NCBI GenBank assembly: GCA_009829735.1
Contig: CM020620.1
Span: 8,696,545 to 8,760,544 of the forward strand
Length of the DNA: 64,000 nt
Reading direction: 5' to 3'
Source: Pyropia yezoensis
Taxonomy: Eukaryota; Rhodophyta; Bangiophyceae; Bangiales; Bangiaceae
Shown here in pieces: positions 53,768 through 64,000 of the stretch. The notes under the pieces are model-generated. The model searched no databases, had not been told where the DNA came from, and worked only from the letters and a program-made list of their open reading frames with translations. The position numbers and the translations under genes are program-made. Position 1 is the first letter of the stretch. Every line of letters begins with the position of its first letter.

Positions 53768-54293
53768 GCGCCCCCGCTGGGGGGAGGGGCAGGGGGGGGA
53801 ATGAGAGGAGGCGACGCGACGCGGCGGCGGGTGACGCCGCGCGCAGGCGGCGGCTGGGCGGGGGCGAAAGGGTATGGACGAGGGGTCGGGTGCGGGGAAA
53901 GGGACGGGACGTGGGCGCTCCCCACGGACAGTACTATCCTTGTCCGACGGGCCGCACTGGCGCGACCGATGCAGACAGGCAGTGCTCGCCCACCTTGTTG
54001 TGGAAGCCAGTACCCCCGCTATTGCCTCTTGTTTCGGGAGCCCCTTCAGTGCGCCCGCTTCCGTGGGGAACGCATCTCGTTTATGGCTCGACTCCCCCCC
54101 GCCCCCCCCCGTTTCCCCAGAGGGGCACTGGATTGCCGTCCCGACCAGCGGGCCGTCCCGACCAGCGGGCCGCCCGCGCCCGCGCCCGCGCCTGCGCCCG
54201 CGGGTGCAGGAGGGCGCGGAAGGCGGTGGCGGGCGGCAGCCGCAGCAGCGCCCCCCCCCCCTTCTCACCCTCATCCCCCCCCCCCCCCTCCCC
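53768..54293. other. convergent intergenic region
   Basis: This is the stretch between the stop of the phytyl ester synthase gene and the end of the kelch-b561 frame. 53930-54100 is less GC-rich and presumably contains both 3' ends. No gene is visible. Confidence 0.4.
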
Positions 54294-54901
54294 TCACCAA
54301 CCCCCCCCTCCCGCTATTCCCCGCCCTCCCCCCCCCCCGGCGCCACCCCCCACCCCCCGCCGTAACAGGGACGGCGACGGCGGCGACGGCGGCGAGGCGG
54401 CCTCGCGTGCCGCCCAGGCCGCCACCGCCATCCGCACCGACGGCGACGCCGGCGGCGGGGTGCCCCTACCACCGCCGCCGCCGCCGCCACCGCCACTGTC
54501 GTCGCTGTCGCCGTCGCTGCCGCCATCGCTGTCGGTGCCGGTGCCGCCGCCACTGCCGCCGCCGCCACCGTCGGCGGGCGCCCACCCCCCGCGCAGTGGT
54601 CGTGGCGGCGGGGATGGCGGCGGCGGCGGCTGCAGCGTCGCAGCCGCCGCCGCCGCAGCAGCGGCGGCAGCGTCAGCAGCGGCAGCTGCATCGTGGACGT
54701 GGACGGCAGCGTCGACGGGCGCGGCAGCCCCACCACCGGCAGCGGCACCCGCAGCGGCAGACGGCAGGGGTGGCGGGCGCACGGCGGGCGCCAGCGCGCG
54801 GCGCCACGCGTCCACCCCGCCTCCCCCCCCCCCCTCCTCCAGCGGCACCAGCGCACCCCCACCGCCACGGCCGCCGCGGCCGCCGGCGTCCCCCCCCCCC
54901 C

Positions 54902-54941
<40 letters not shown>

Positions 54942-55847
54942 GTCGTCGGCGTCGTCGTCGTCGCCCCTGCCGTCGCCTCCCGCCCATGGCGCCGGCGCCG
55001 GCGCCCCGCCCGCGGGAGGCGGGGCGGGTGGCGCCGGGGCGGCCCCGGCGGCGGGGGGGGCTCCCGGATCCCCCCCCCCCCCCCCCCAGCGCCCCCCCGG
55101 GCGCCGTCCCCCCCCCCCCCCCGCCCCCGCCCCCGCCCCCGCCCCCGCCCCCACCCCCGCGGGGGCCCAGCGCGGCCGCCGCGGCGGCACGCGCGCGCGC
55201 CGCGACGCGGCGCTCGTCGTGCGCCGCCGCCCGGGCGGCGGCAATGGTGGACCCCGCCGCCTTGACCGCCGCCATCTCCTCTGCCTCGGTCGGGTGGTGG
55301 TGGGCGTCGCCGCCGGGGCGGCCGCCGCCCGCGTCCCCGCCGCGGCCGCCCAGGCCCAGGCCCAGGCCCAGTCCCCCTCGGCCCAGGCCCAGGCCGCCGG
55401 CGCCGCCGCCGCCACCCCCCCCCCCCCCCCCCCCGACGCCGCCGCCCCCCCCCCCCCCCCCCCCCCCCCCCGGTCACCGCGGCCCATGTCCCCCGGCGAC
55501 CGCGACTGCCGGGCGCCCCGCCCGACGCGGAGCGCCGACAGCAGGGCGGCGGTGAGGGTGAGGGCGAGCGACAGCGCCAGCGCGTGCGCCCAAAAGATGA
55601 CGGGCAGGAGGAGGGCGAGCAGCCCCAGCACCACGTTGGCAGAGCCGAGCACAAACGTCCCCCACCCGAGCACCGCGTGCGCCACCCGCCACGCGCGGGT
55701 GGCCTCGGCAAAGAAGAGCGGCGGCCGCGACTGCCACGGCACGACGGGGGGTGCGGCGGCGGCGGCCGCCGCCCCCCCCTGCGCCGCCGCCGCCCCACCC
55801 CCCGCCGCCCAGTCGCTGCCGCTCACGTCGACGCTGCCGCCACCGCC

Positions 55848-55892
<45 letters not shown>

Positions 55893-58800
55893 GCCGCTGC
55901 CGACGCCGTGACCGTCGGCGACGCCACCCATACCGCTGGTGTCCCCGCCGCTGGTGCCCCCCCCCCCCCGCCCATTGGCAGCCACCGGGCCGACAAGGAG
56001 AGGCTCGCCCCGTACGTTGACGACACGTCCCCCGCATAGGCCGACGCCCCCCCCCCCCGCCGCCGTCCCCGTCCCCGTCCCCGTCCCCGCCATCCGTGTC
56101 GCCGCCCCCGTTTGCGCCAGAGAGGCTGCCCGTGCCGCTGCGCCCCCCCCCCCCCCCCCGGCCGCCGGCCGACGTAGTCGTCGTCGTCCCCGACGTGGCG
56201 GCGGAGAGGGAGCGGCGCGCCCGGCGGGCGGCGGCCAGCCGGGCGGCGGCGGCGGCCTGCCGCGCCCGCTCCGCCGCGGCGCGGCGTTCCCACACGTACC
56301 CCGCCACCGCCGGGGTGACGAGCGCCAGCTGGAGGGTAAACAGGGCGAGGACGACAACCCCGAGCGTCGCGTGCGCAAAGGAACTCGGCTGGCCCGCGCG
56401 GCCATAGTGGACCAGCCCAAAGCCGGCGTAGAAGCAGGCGGCGGCGGTCACCTGGGAGCCCGCGTGCACCGCCGTCCGGGTGCGGGGGTGGGCGGCGGGG
56501 TGCCAAAAGCGGCCGCTAAAGGCGCCGATGGGCAGCAGCACGCCAACCGACACAAACATCAGCAGCCCGTGGATGTCGGGCAGCACCCACGTGCGGCCGC
56601 CGCCGGTGAGGATGCGCGGCGGCCCGTCATAGTCGGCCGCCGCCGCCGCCGTCGTCTGCCGCAGCGACGCCAACCGCAACGGCCGCCGCCCGGGGGCACC
56701 CCCACCGCCGCCGCCGCCGCCGCCGCCGTCGACGGCGGGGCCCGCCGCTGTGGCCGCCGCCGCCGCGAGCGTGGCGCCAGTGGCGGTGGCGGCGGCGGCG
56801 GCGGCGGCGGTGTCCGCCGTGGCCGTCGCGGCGGCCACCGCCTCCTCGGCGGTGAGGACGTCCACCTTGAGGAGGTGCGTCGGGAAGCTCCCGTCCACCG
56901 CCGCCTGCCCCCCCCACAGCAGGTAAAACCGGCGGGGCCCCTGGCTGCCCCCCGGGGAGGGCACCGCCGTGTCGCCCGCCGCCGCGATCGCGGCCGGCGT
57001 CGCGGTCGCCGCCGCCGCCCCCCCGCCGCGGCGGCGGCGCTCCGCCTCCCCCACCGGCGGCGGCGGCAGCGGGGGGGGCGTCACCCCACCGCCGCCACCG
57101 ACGCGCCCGTCGCCGCCACCACCGCCGCCACCGCCGCCTCCACCGCCAATGCCGCCACCGGCGGTCGGAGGGACGCCCGCCCCTGGCAGCGACGGCAGGG
57201 GCGGCAAGGTGCTGCCGGCCGATACGCCGGGGATGCCCGGCGGGAAGGTTGCGCCTGGCCCAAAGGGCGGCGCGCCTGCGGGCACCGGGGGAGGGCCCCC
57301 CGCGCCATCCCCCTGCCGCACCACCGCCGTGGGGGGGGCGGTGGGGGCGGCGGCGGCCGCCCCCACCCCTGCCGCTGCCGCTGTGGCGGCAGCGGCGGCT
57401 TCGGCGGCTGCGGCGGCGGCCGCCGCTGCCTGTGCGGCGACCGCTTGGGCCACCTCTGGCGGCACCTGCCCCGCGGCAGCGGCCGCAGCAGCCGCCGCAG
57501 CGACGGCGGCAGCGGCAGCGGCGGCCTGGTCTGGGGTGGGCGTCGCCGCCCCCCCCCCCCCCTCGTCCGCTTCCCCCTTGTACGCCACCACCGACAGCGA
57601 CGCGCCCACCCGCACGGCGGTGGCTACGTAGCGGCGGTCGGCGTCTGCCGCCGCCTCCTCCCCCCCCCCCCCTCCACAAAATCCGCTCCCGCGTCCACCG
57701 CTCGCTGGCCGTGTTGAGCACCCGCAGCTCCAGGGGGTCCACCTGCGGGCGGCCCACCAGCTGCCGGTACGGCCCGTCCATCGGGTCCGTCGTGGACCCG
57801 CCGTACAGCACGACGGTGTCACGGGCAAAGCCGGGGGCGAGGTACGCGGCGGCGGCGGGGGAAAAGGCGGCGACGGGCCCAAACGGCAGCTGGTGCCACG
57901 CCGCCTGCGGGTCCACCCGCGCGGGGGCGGCGGTGTCAGACGTGGCGCGGACGCCATACACCCAGGTGGCGTCGGACGGGCACGGCCCGCCCGCGTCGGC
58001 GCCCGCGTAGCACCCCCCATAGACGACCAGCGCGCCGGCAGGCGTCTGCACCGACCCGGTCTTGGTCGCCGCGTGCATCGCCCACATGGCGTAGGCGCCG
58101 ACGGGGGGCGCCAGCCGCGCCCACGACGCCCCCGTCGGCGCCGCCAGCGTCGCCACGTACGTGTCGCTGAGCAGGGCCCCCCCCGCGCCCGACCCGTGGC
58201 TGATCGTCAACGCCAGCGTCGGGCCCACCCCCACCCGCGCCCCGTACGCCGCCGCCGCCCGCGGGGGGGGGCGCGCCCCCACCTGGGCCACCCGCATCCA
58301 CACCCGCTCCGTGACGGACAGGGACCACATGTCCCCAAACACGTGGTCCCCGTCGGTGCCCCCCCACAGGATGAGCGCCAGGTCCCCGCCGGACGTGCCG
58401 TTGCCGCCGGGGTGCAGGCCGCCCGCGGCGCCGTAGCGGGGGGCGGGGCGCACCGCCCCGTCGACGCCCACCACTGTGCCGCGGTCGGTCGGGTCGACGG
58501 CCTGCGGGGCGGGGGGCGGGGCGCCCCCGCCGCTGCCGCCGCCACCGTCACCACCACCACCACCACCACCACCGTCCTCCCCACCGGCGCGCTCCCCGCC
58601 AGCCGTCGTCGCCGGGGCCCCCGCGGGCCCGACGAGGAGCGTCCACGCGTTGTCCTCCACATCATAGTACCAGGTGTCGTCGAAGACGTGGCTCCCATTC
58701 CGGCCGCCGTGGACAAACACAAAGTGCCGCCCGTCGGATGACGCCTGCTCCAGCTGCAGGTGGTCCCGCCGCCCGGCGGGCCCGCCCCGCCCGCCCGTCG

Positions 58801-59211
58801 CGCCGGGCGTCACCACGCTCATCCGGTAGATGGGCGGGCCGTCGGTGTCACTGGCGCCGCCGTCGCCGACGGCGGCGCCCGGGTCGGGGACAAAACCGTC
58901 GGCCGCGCCGTCGTCGCTGCCAGTCGTGGTGGTGGTGGTGGGGGGGGGGGGGAGGGGGTGCTACCAGCGGGGGGTGGCGGCAACGGGACGTCTGCCTGCT
59001 GCTGCCGCAACGACGGCGGCCAGTGGCGTGGGGGGAACCCCGCGGGGGGGGTGGGGGAGGTACCTGCGGGGGACCTCCGCAGCGGCAGCGGGGCGGGCGG
59101 GGGGAATGGGAATGGCCGCGGCGCGCCCGCCGTGGCCGCCGGCAGGGCGGCACAGACGGCGGCGGCGGCAGCAACGGCGGCGGCGGTGGCGGTGGCCACC
59201 CGCCGTTGCCG
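54294..59211 (-). CDS. kelch-repeat / cytochrome b561 fusion protein (frame changes at G/C runs)
   Basis: Read on the minus strand. 58960-57675 encodes four kelch-type blades (FVHGGRNGSHVFDDTWYYDV, LILWGGTDGDHVFGDMW, VVYGGCYAGAD, VVLYGGSTTDPMDG). 57665-56062 continues with a fifth (FYLLWGGQAAVDG) and the first b561 helices (DIHGLLMFVSVGVLLP, HAGSQVTAAACFYAGFG, FAHATLGVVVLALF). 56045 onward holds the last two helices (RVAHAVLGWGTFVLGSANVV, VIFWAHALALSLALTLTAAL) and a Gly/Ala/Pro tail. Four His in the helices fit haem ligation, implying transmembrane electron transfer with a kelch propeller on one side. The frame changes inside G runs (plus-strand C runs near 57661-57672 and 56048-56060), so homopolymer errors or real frameshifts separate the parts. 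A likely signal peptide lies near 59190-59130. Exact ends and N-terminal exon structure are unresolved. Confidence 0.7.
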
Positions 59212-60426
59212 TCGACGGGGGCAGGGGCGGGGGGAGGGGGTGGTGACGCGGGCGGGGGGGGGCGGGGGACGGCCTCCGCGCGTCCATCCAGGTGGACAGG
59301 CAGTGGCGGCGGCGGCGGCAGTGGCGGCGGCGGCGGCGGCGACGGCGGTGGCACCCCACCAGCGGCCGCCCACAGGGGCGAGGACGTCCGTGGTGGGGGG
59401 CTGACCCACCGCGCTGCCGCCCCGCCCTGCGGCGCGGGGCAGAGGGGCTGGTGGAGGTGGCGCCGTTGCCGGCCGCCGCGGCGTGCGGCGGGCGCGGCGG
59501 CCGTGGCGGCGGCCACTGCGGCTGCCGCCGCCGCACAAACCTTCCCCACCGGCGCCGATGCTGCTGCTGCTGCTGCTGCTGCCGCCGCCGCTGTCGGCGT
59601 TGCCACCGCCGCCGCCGCGGCTGCGGTGGCCACCCCCGCGGTGGGTCACCGCCGCCGCCGCGGGGGCATGGGCGCAGTGGTCCGCCGCCGCCGTCCCGCT
59701 GCAGCGGCGGCCGCCGCCGCCGCAGCCGCCGCCCTGTGGCCGCCTCTGGATCGGCGGCGGCGGCGGCGGCATGGCGCGCGCGAGGAGGGGAGTGGGGGGG
59801 GGGGGGGGGGGCGCCACGGGGAGGGAAAGCGGAGAGCGGAGATGCAAAGTTGGCTGGTACCAGCAGCAGTGGGGGGGAGGGGGGGGTTGGAGGGGGGGAG
59901 GGGGTTGGTGGGAAAGAGGGAGGGGCGTTGGAAGCCGCCAAGGAGTCGTGGGCGGGAACGCCAACGTCGCCGCCGCCGCTGCCGCTGCCGCTGCCGCTGC
60001 CGCCACCGCCGCAGCCGCTGCCGCTGTCGCCGCCGCTGCCACCGCCGCTGCCGCCGCCACGCCGGGAGGCGGTGGGCGTCGCGACTCCCCGCCCGCGTCG
60101 CCGCCGTGCGGGGTAGACCAAACCTCTTCCCCCCCCCGACTCCCACCGTCTGCCACAGCTGGCCACGGCACGGCGGTGACGGGCAGGCAGGCGGCCGTCG
60201 CTGCGCAACGCGGCGGCGGGGCGACAGGAGGGCAGCCGCCCCAACAGGGAAGAGCGGGTGGGGGGGGGGGTGGGGGTGGGGGGGGGTGGCGGGGGAAGAG
60301 CGCGTCCAAACGCACCGCCGCCGGTGGGGGGGCGTTGACGCGGTGAGGGGGGGGGAGCGCCGCGCGCGGGGGGGCGTGCCGGTAGGCTGGGTGGCCTGGC
60401 GGGTCGGCCGGCCGGTCGGCCCGTCT

Positions 60427-60490
60427 GCCAGGGGCGGGCGGGCGGGCGGGCGGGCGGGCGGGCGGGCGGGCGGGCGGGGGGGCGGGCGGG
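60427..60490. repeat. (GGGC)n microsatellite
   Basis: About a dozen gggc units run in tandem, G-rich on the + strand and able to form G-quadruplexes. Confidence 0.85.
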
Positions 60491-60544
60491 CGACGGCGGG
60501 CCGGCGGGCCGGAAGCTCCCTCCCCTCCCGTCTGGCACCCCTTG

Positions 60545-60570
60545 CTGCTGCGAGTGGCCACTCGCAGCAG
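60545..60570. repeat. 26-bp perfect palindrome
   Basis: ctgctgcgagtgg is followed directly by its reverse complement ccactcgcagcag with no loop. Flanking cccc and gggg extend the symmetry imperfectly. Confidence 0.8.
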
Positions 60571-60639
60571 GGGCTCCCCTCTGGTGCGGAGGGGGGGGAC
60601 GGGGGGGTGGGGGGGGGGGGGGGGGGCTTCTGTCTGCCA

Positions 60640-60708
60640 GGGGTCGTGGTGGTGGTAGTGGTGGTGGGGGTGGTGGTGGTGGTGGTGGTGGTGGTGGTGG
60701 TGGTGGCG
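60640..60708. repeat. (GGT)n microsatellite
   Basis: Tandem ggt units, slightly interrupted near 60655-60670, form a G-rich + strand tract 70 bp beyond the 26-bp palindrome. Confidence 0.85.
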
Positions 60709-61401
60709 TGCCGCCCCACGGTGGGTGGCGCGTGGCGCGGCGGGGGCGGGCGGCGGCGCGGCGGTCGGGGCGTGCGCCCAAAAACGCTCCGCCTCTGGCC
60801 GGCCGTGCCCCCGTCCGCGCTGGTCCCGTGCGAGCCGACGGCGTCGGGGGGGTGGCGGTGGCGGTGGTGGGGTGGGAGCGGGGGGGGGGAGGGACCCAGC
60901 AGCAGGGGGTGACAGGGTGGGGGTGGCCGCCAGCGGCGGTGGTGGTGGTGGTGGTGGTGGCGACCGGGTGGGCGCGGCGGCGGCGGCGGGGGTGGGAAGG
61001 GGGGGGGGGGAAGGGGTGGGGGGGTACACTGCGTAGAGGCAAGGTGGCGACGGTGGTGCGGGGCGTGGGGGGGGGGGGGGGGGGGCGTGGCGTGGGCCGA
61101 GGGGACACCAATTCCCCAGACGCAGGACGGACGTTGCGGCAGACCGTCGGCCTGCGGCCGGCCCTGTGGCTTCAGGCCAGGGGGGGTGGGAGGGGGAGGG
61201 GGGGGGAGGGGGGGGCGCGGGGGTGGGGGGGTGCGTCGCCCACGACGCTGCCGTCGCGGCGGGCCACGCCGCCGCCGCGCTGCCGCCGCCACCGCCGGCC
61301 GGTGCCGCCACCGCCGCCGCCACCGCCGCTGCCACCGCCGGCGGCGCCGCGGCCAGCCCACCGGCCGGGCGGCCGGCGTGGTGGCACGCTTCGGGGCGGC
61401 A

Positions 61402-61433
<32 letters not shown>

Positions 61434-63110
61434 TGTGGCGGCAACGGCCGAGGGGGGGGTGGCGGCACCCGGCCCCCGGCGCATCGTACAGAACAGGATC
61501 ACTGCCGAGGCGCGCGCCGGGTGGATCGTCCATGATCAAGGGGCCTGCAAGGGCGGGGAAGGGGGGCGGCGGGGTGGGGGGGGGTGGGGGGGGGGGGGGG
61601 TCGAGGTGCGTCCGCCATGGTTTTTAGGGAGGGCGGCGGCGGCGACGGCGGCGGCGGGGGGCCTCTTGCCCCGCTTCGTGCTCCCCCCCACCCCCCCCAC
61701 CCCCCGCTGTGACCCTCTGTCAAGGTGGGGGGGGGACGGGACGACAGGGACGCCGGGCCGGCGCGCGCGCCCGCTTCCCAGGCCAGCAGCGCATCTCGTC
61801 GGCGGCAGGGGAGGGGAGGCGGGGGGAGTGGGGGGGGTTGGGGGTGGGGGGAAGGACGAGGCGGCGACGGGGGGTCCCCAGCAAGGTAGAGCCCCCCCCC
61901 TACGCTCCAGTCCCTGTTGGTTCCTTGCCGGCCGTGGCTGTAACCACTCGGCGGCGGCGCCGGGGGGAGAGATCTGGAGAGGGCGGGTATACACACGGAT
62001 GGGGGGGGGGGGGGGGGGCGGGCGAGAGGGGGCGATCCCTGCTGTGCGGCACCCGCGGCCCGTGACCACGCCGTGCGGTGCTCTGCCCGACAAGATTGGC
62101 CGCGTGTCGGTGGGAAAAAGGCGGAAGACACCCCCCGGGCCGCCCTTTCCCCTGTTCCTCTTGCGACGGTGGTCCACCAGCCCGACGGGGGGGGATGGGC
62201 GGCCGATCGGCTTGGCGCCGTGCCGCCACTGCGGATGGCGGGGGCGGCCGCGCGCGGGCGGGCGATCGGCCGGCGGTCGGCCGGCGGTCGGCGGGTGGTC
62301 GGCGGGTGGTCGGGCGGGGGGGCAAACGGGGACGAGGGCGGGGTGGGGAGGGCGGGGGGGCGGGGTGGGGGGGATCCCGGGCAGGACTGTCTCGCCGGCT
62401 CTTCCTACCCAAAAGACGGAGCGACTGGGGGGGTGTGGAGGGACGGCTGCTGGCGCTCTTGTTTGGGTGTTTTGGATCTCTCTCTTGTGGGGGGGGGGGG
62501 GGGGGGGGGCGGCTGGCGGGGTGGCTGGGCCGCGCGACGGCGCGACGGCGGGGCGCCGGGGATGAAGACGAGATTGGGGGCTGGCGCTGGTGGTGTCACA
62601 GGGGCAGGCTGTAGGCGCGGTGGGGCGTGACCACGTTTCATGGCCCACTGACCGGCCGCCCCAGGCGCATGGATCACGAGTGAAGCGCGGGTGAGAGGCG
62701 GGTTTGCCACGTCGAGGGTGTCCCGCCGCTGCGCACCGAAAAGCACTGGGAAGATGTATTTACCAAGATCCTTTTGCCAAAAGCCTCCACGCGGTATATA
62801 ATTTCATTCATGAGACGATGCACTTGTCCGGATAGGGCTTGCCGGCCACGAAACCGCGTGGCGCTCTCGTACCGCGTTGTGAAGCAATACAGTATGTAGA
62901 TGCATTGCATACGCCGGTCAGCCGCCACGTCAGAGGGACAGCACAGCATGCGAGATTCAGTGTGGTAATATCTTCCAGAACCATCCAACCGCGGGCCGCC
63001 TGCTGTGCGTGCGCCATTGGCACGTGCGATGCAAGAGCGCTGGGGAGGGGGCCCCGACCGGATCCGCCACCCCACCGGGACCGCCACCCGGCGGGCCAGC
63101 CAGCAGCACT

Positions 63111-63154
63111 AGAGTGCTGCAGCAGACCAAAGTCTTGGGCTGCTGCTGCACTCT
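63111..63154. repeat. stem-loop, 15-bp arms with one mismatch
   Basis: agagtgctgcagcag (63111-63125) pairs with ctgctgctgcactct (63140-63154) around a 14-nt loop. A second overlapping palindrome agcact-ag-agtgct lies at 63106-63119. Confidence 0.6.
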
Positions 63155-64000
63155 TTCCACTCTGCCACAGTGGAAGCCCCGCCGCACCCACCCGCAGGAG
63201 GGCACGGCAGAGGTGCCCGCATCCGCCTCTGTGTCAGTACCAACGTGGGGGCTCGACACCAATGCCAATCCCCCTCCTCCCCTCTCCTCTTCCCCCCTTG
63301 CGGCGGGTATGTCCAATATGCACTGCATCGCTGTTCCGCTGGACTGCTGTTGGGTCGGGTCGCCGTGGACCCGCTTGTTGCTGTGCCAGCACGTCCTGTG
63401 AGATGGCTGAGCAAACGGACGCTCCTTGGGGGTCCCCCAACCCCCCCCCCCCCCCCCTGCAAGCGCCCTTCTTTGGCGGTTCCCCCCGCAACGCCACCCC
63501 AATCCGCAGCGGCCCCTGTGGCCCAGTGCAGGGCGCGGCGGGGTGGCAGGCGGCACGCTCCCCCCTTCCCGCCGGCGTGGCCGGGGGGCAACGGGGGCGT
63601 GTGCACGTGGATGTAGCGTAGGGGTGGGACCTACACACCTGCACGAGTGCGGCTGGAGGAAGGGGGGGGGGCGGGAGGGGGGGCAGGAGGGACGGCGGGG
63701 GGAGGAACGGCGGGCGTATGTAACTATCCTCGCATCCGGGGCCATTGGGAGGGTGGGAGCCTGCGTTGCGCCGGCGGGGGGTACCCCGCTCGTGACCGTG
63801 CCCAGCGACCGGTGGCCCCGCGCTTGGCTCTACTGCGCACCGGGTGTGGGGAGCACCCCTCGGCAGGGGAGGGAGTGATTCCCCACTGCCTGTGAAAATC
63901 GGGCATGTCATGGGGTGAGTGGGAGGGGGGTGTGGCCGAGACTCCGTAGCGCGTCTTGCCGTCTGGTCTGTGCCTAGCGTCGCGGGGTCGGGAGCAGAGT

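Larger units (their letters stand above)
59212..64000. other. GC-rich low-complexity region without a defensible gene
   Basis: Ala-, Arg-, Pro- and Gly-rich frames are open on both strands for kilobases and contradict each other. G runs at 59790-59810, 60602-60626, 61070-61085, 61580-61602, 62007-62025 and 62483-62507 and C runs at 63428-63446 recall the intron edges of the genes in this window, so an intron-containing gene may exist. 62740-62960 is less GC-rich and its minus frame (NASTYCIASQRGTRAPRGFV) looks like a transposon-type remnant. Confidence 0.4.

Noticed and set aside
52142-54274. 710-codon minus-strand frame opposite the phytyl ester synthase gene
   Set aside because: Arg/Gly-rich complement of a conserved + strand gene.
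53764-55911. 715-codon + strand frame opposite the kelch-b561 tail
   Set aside because: Pro/Ala-rich shadow; the minus strand carries the b561 helices.
58738-61539. Very long frames on both strands
   Set aside because: They contradict each other and consist of Arg, Pro, Gly and Ala runs; only the part joined to the kelch gene was kept.
1-64000. tRNA, rRNA, CRISPR arrays or prokaryotic operons
   Set aside because: None seen by eye; spliced genes and retroelements indicate a eukaryotic nuclear sequence. A tRNAscan run would settle the tRNA question.

Overview
The window looks like nuclear DNA of a GC-rich, intron-poor photosynthetic eukaryote, most likely an alga. Spliced genes with GT-AG introns, a retinoblastoma homologue, a Tctex-1 dynein light chain and a plastid-type phytyl ester synthase exclude a prokaryote. 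Extreme GC content, very long mononucleotide G and C runs, Ala/Gly/Pro-rich insertions and sparse introns fit a bangialean red alga (Porphyra/Pyropia type). That assignment is inference; a GC-rich green alga is the main alternative.

Layout. 1-11.5 kb is GC-rich host DNA: the possible 3' end of an Ala-rich gene, a three-exon Tctex-1 dynein light chain gene (+), and a two-exon retinoblastoma-related gene (-) convergent with it. 11.5-13.9 kb is a transition with one doubtful spliced ORF and lower-GC repeat DNA. 13964-23340 is a complete Ty3/gypsy chromovirus in minus orientation: 469-bp LTRs, 5-bp target duplication, PBS, PPT, gag, protease, RT, RNase H, integrase and chromodomain. It carries an uninterrupted 647-codon ORF on the opposite strand between the chromodomain and the 3' LTR. 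Its gag-pol is interrupted by stops and frame changes, but the gag/protease junction has a textbook -1 frameshift signal.

23.3-43.5 kb is a lower-GC graveyard: a diverged repeat family, a palindrome cluster, gag/protease-like debris, a decayed ORF and a RecQ-like helicase remnant. I see no intact host gene there. 44114-45461 is a short TIR element. It abuts a tyrosine-recombinase retrotransposon (45462-50803, minus) with a clean split-direct-repeat structure (A1 ... B1A2 ... B2), a gag-like ORF, an RT/RNase H ORF and a tyrosine recombinase broken by one TAG.

50.8-64 kb returns to GC-rich host DNA: an apparently intronless phytyl ester synthase gene (+), convergent with a large minus-strand gene encoding kelch repeats fused to a cytochrome b561 core, whose frame changes at mononucleotide runs. 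The last 4.8 kb holds low-complexity DNA, G-rich microsatellites and palindromes without a gene I can defend.

The host genes show no shared pathway; they are ordinary neighbours separated by mobile elements. The most unusual observations are the antisense ORF of the chromovirus with its own TATA-like box, the two recoding-type junctions in its gag-pol, the split-direct-repeat recombinase element, and the G-run/C-run polarity of every host intron I could define.
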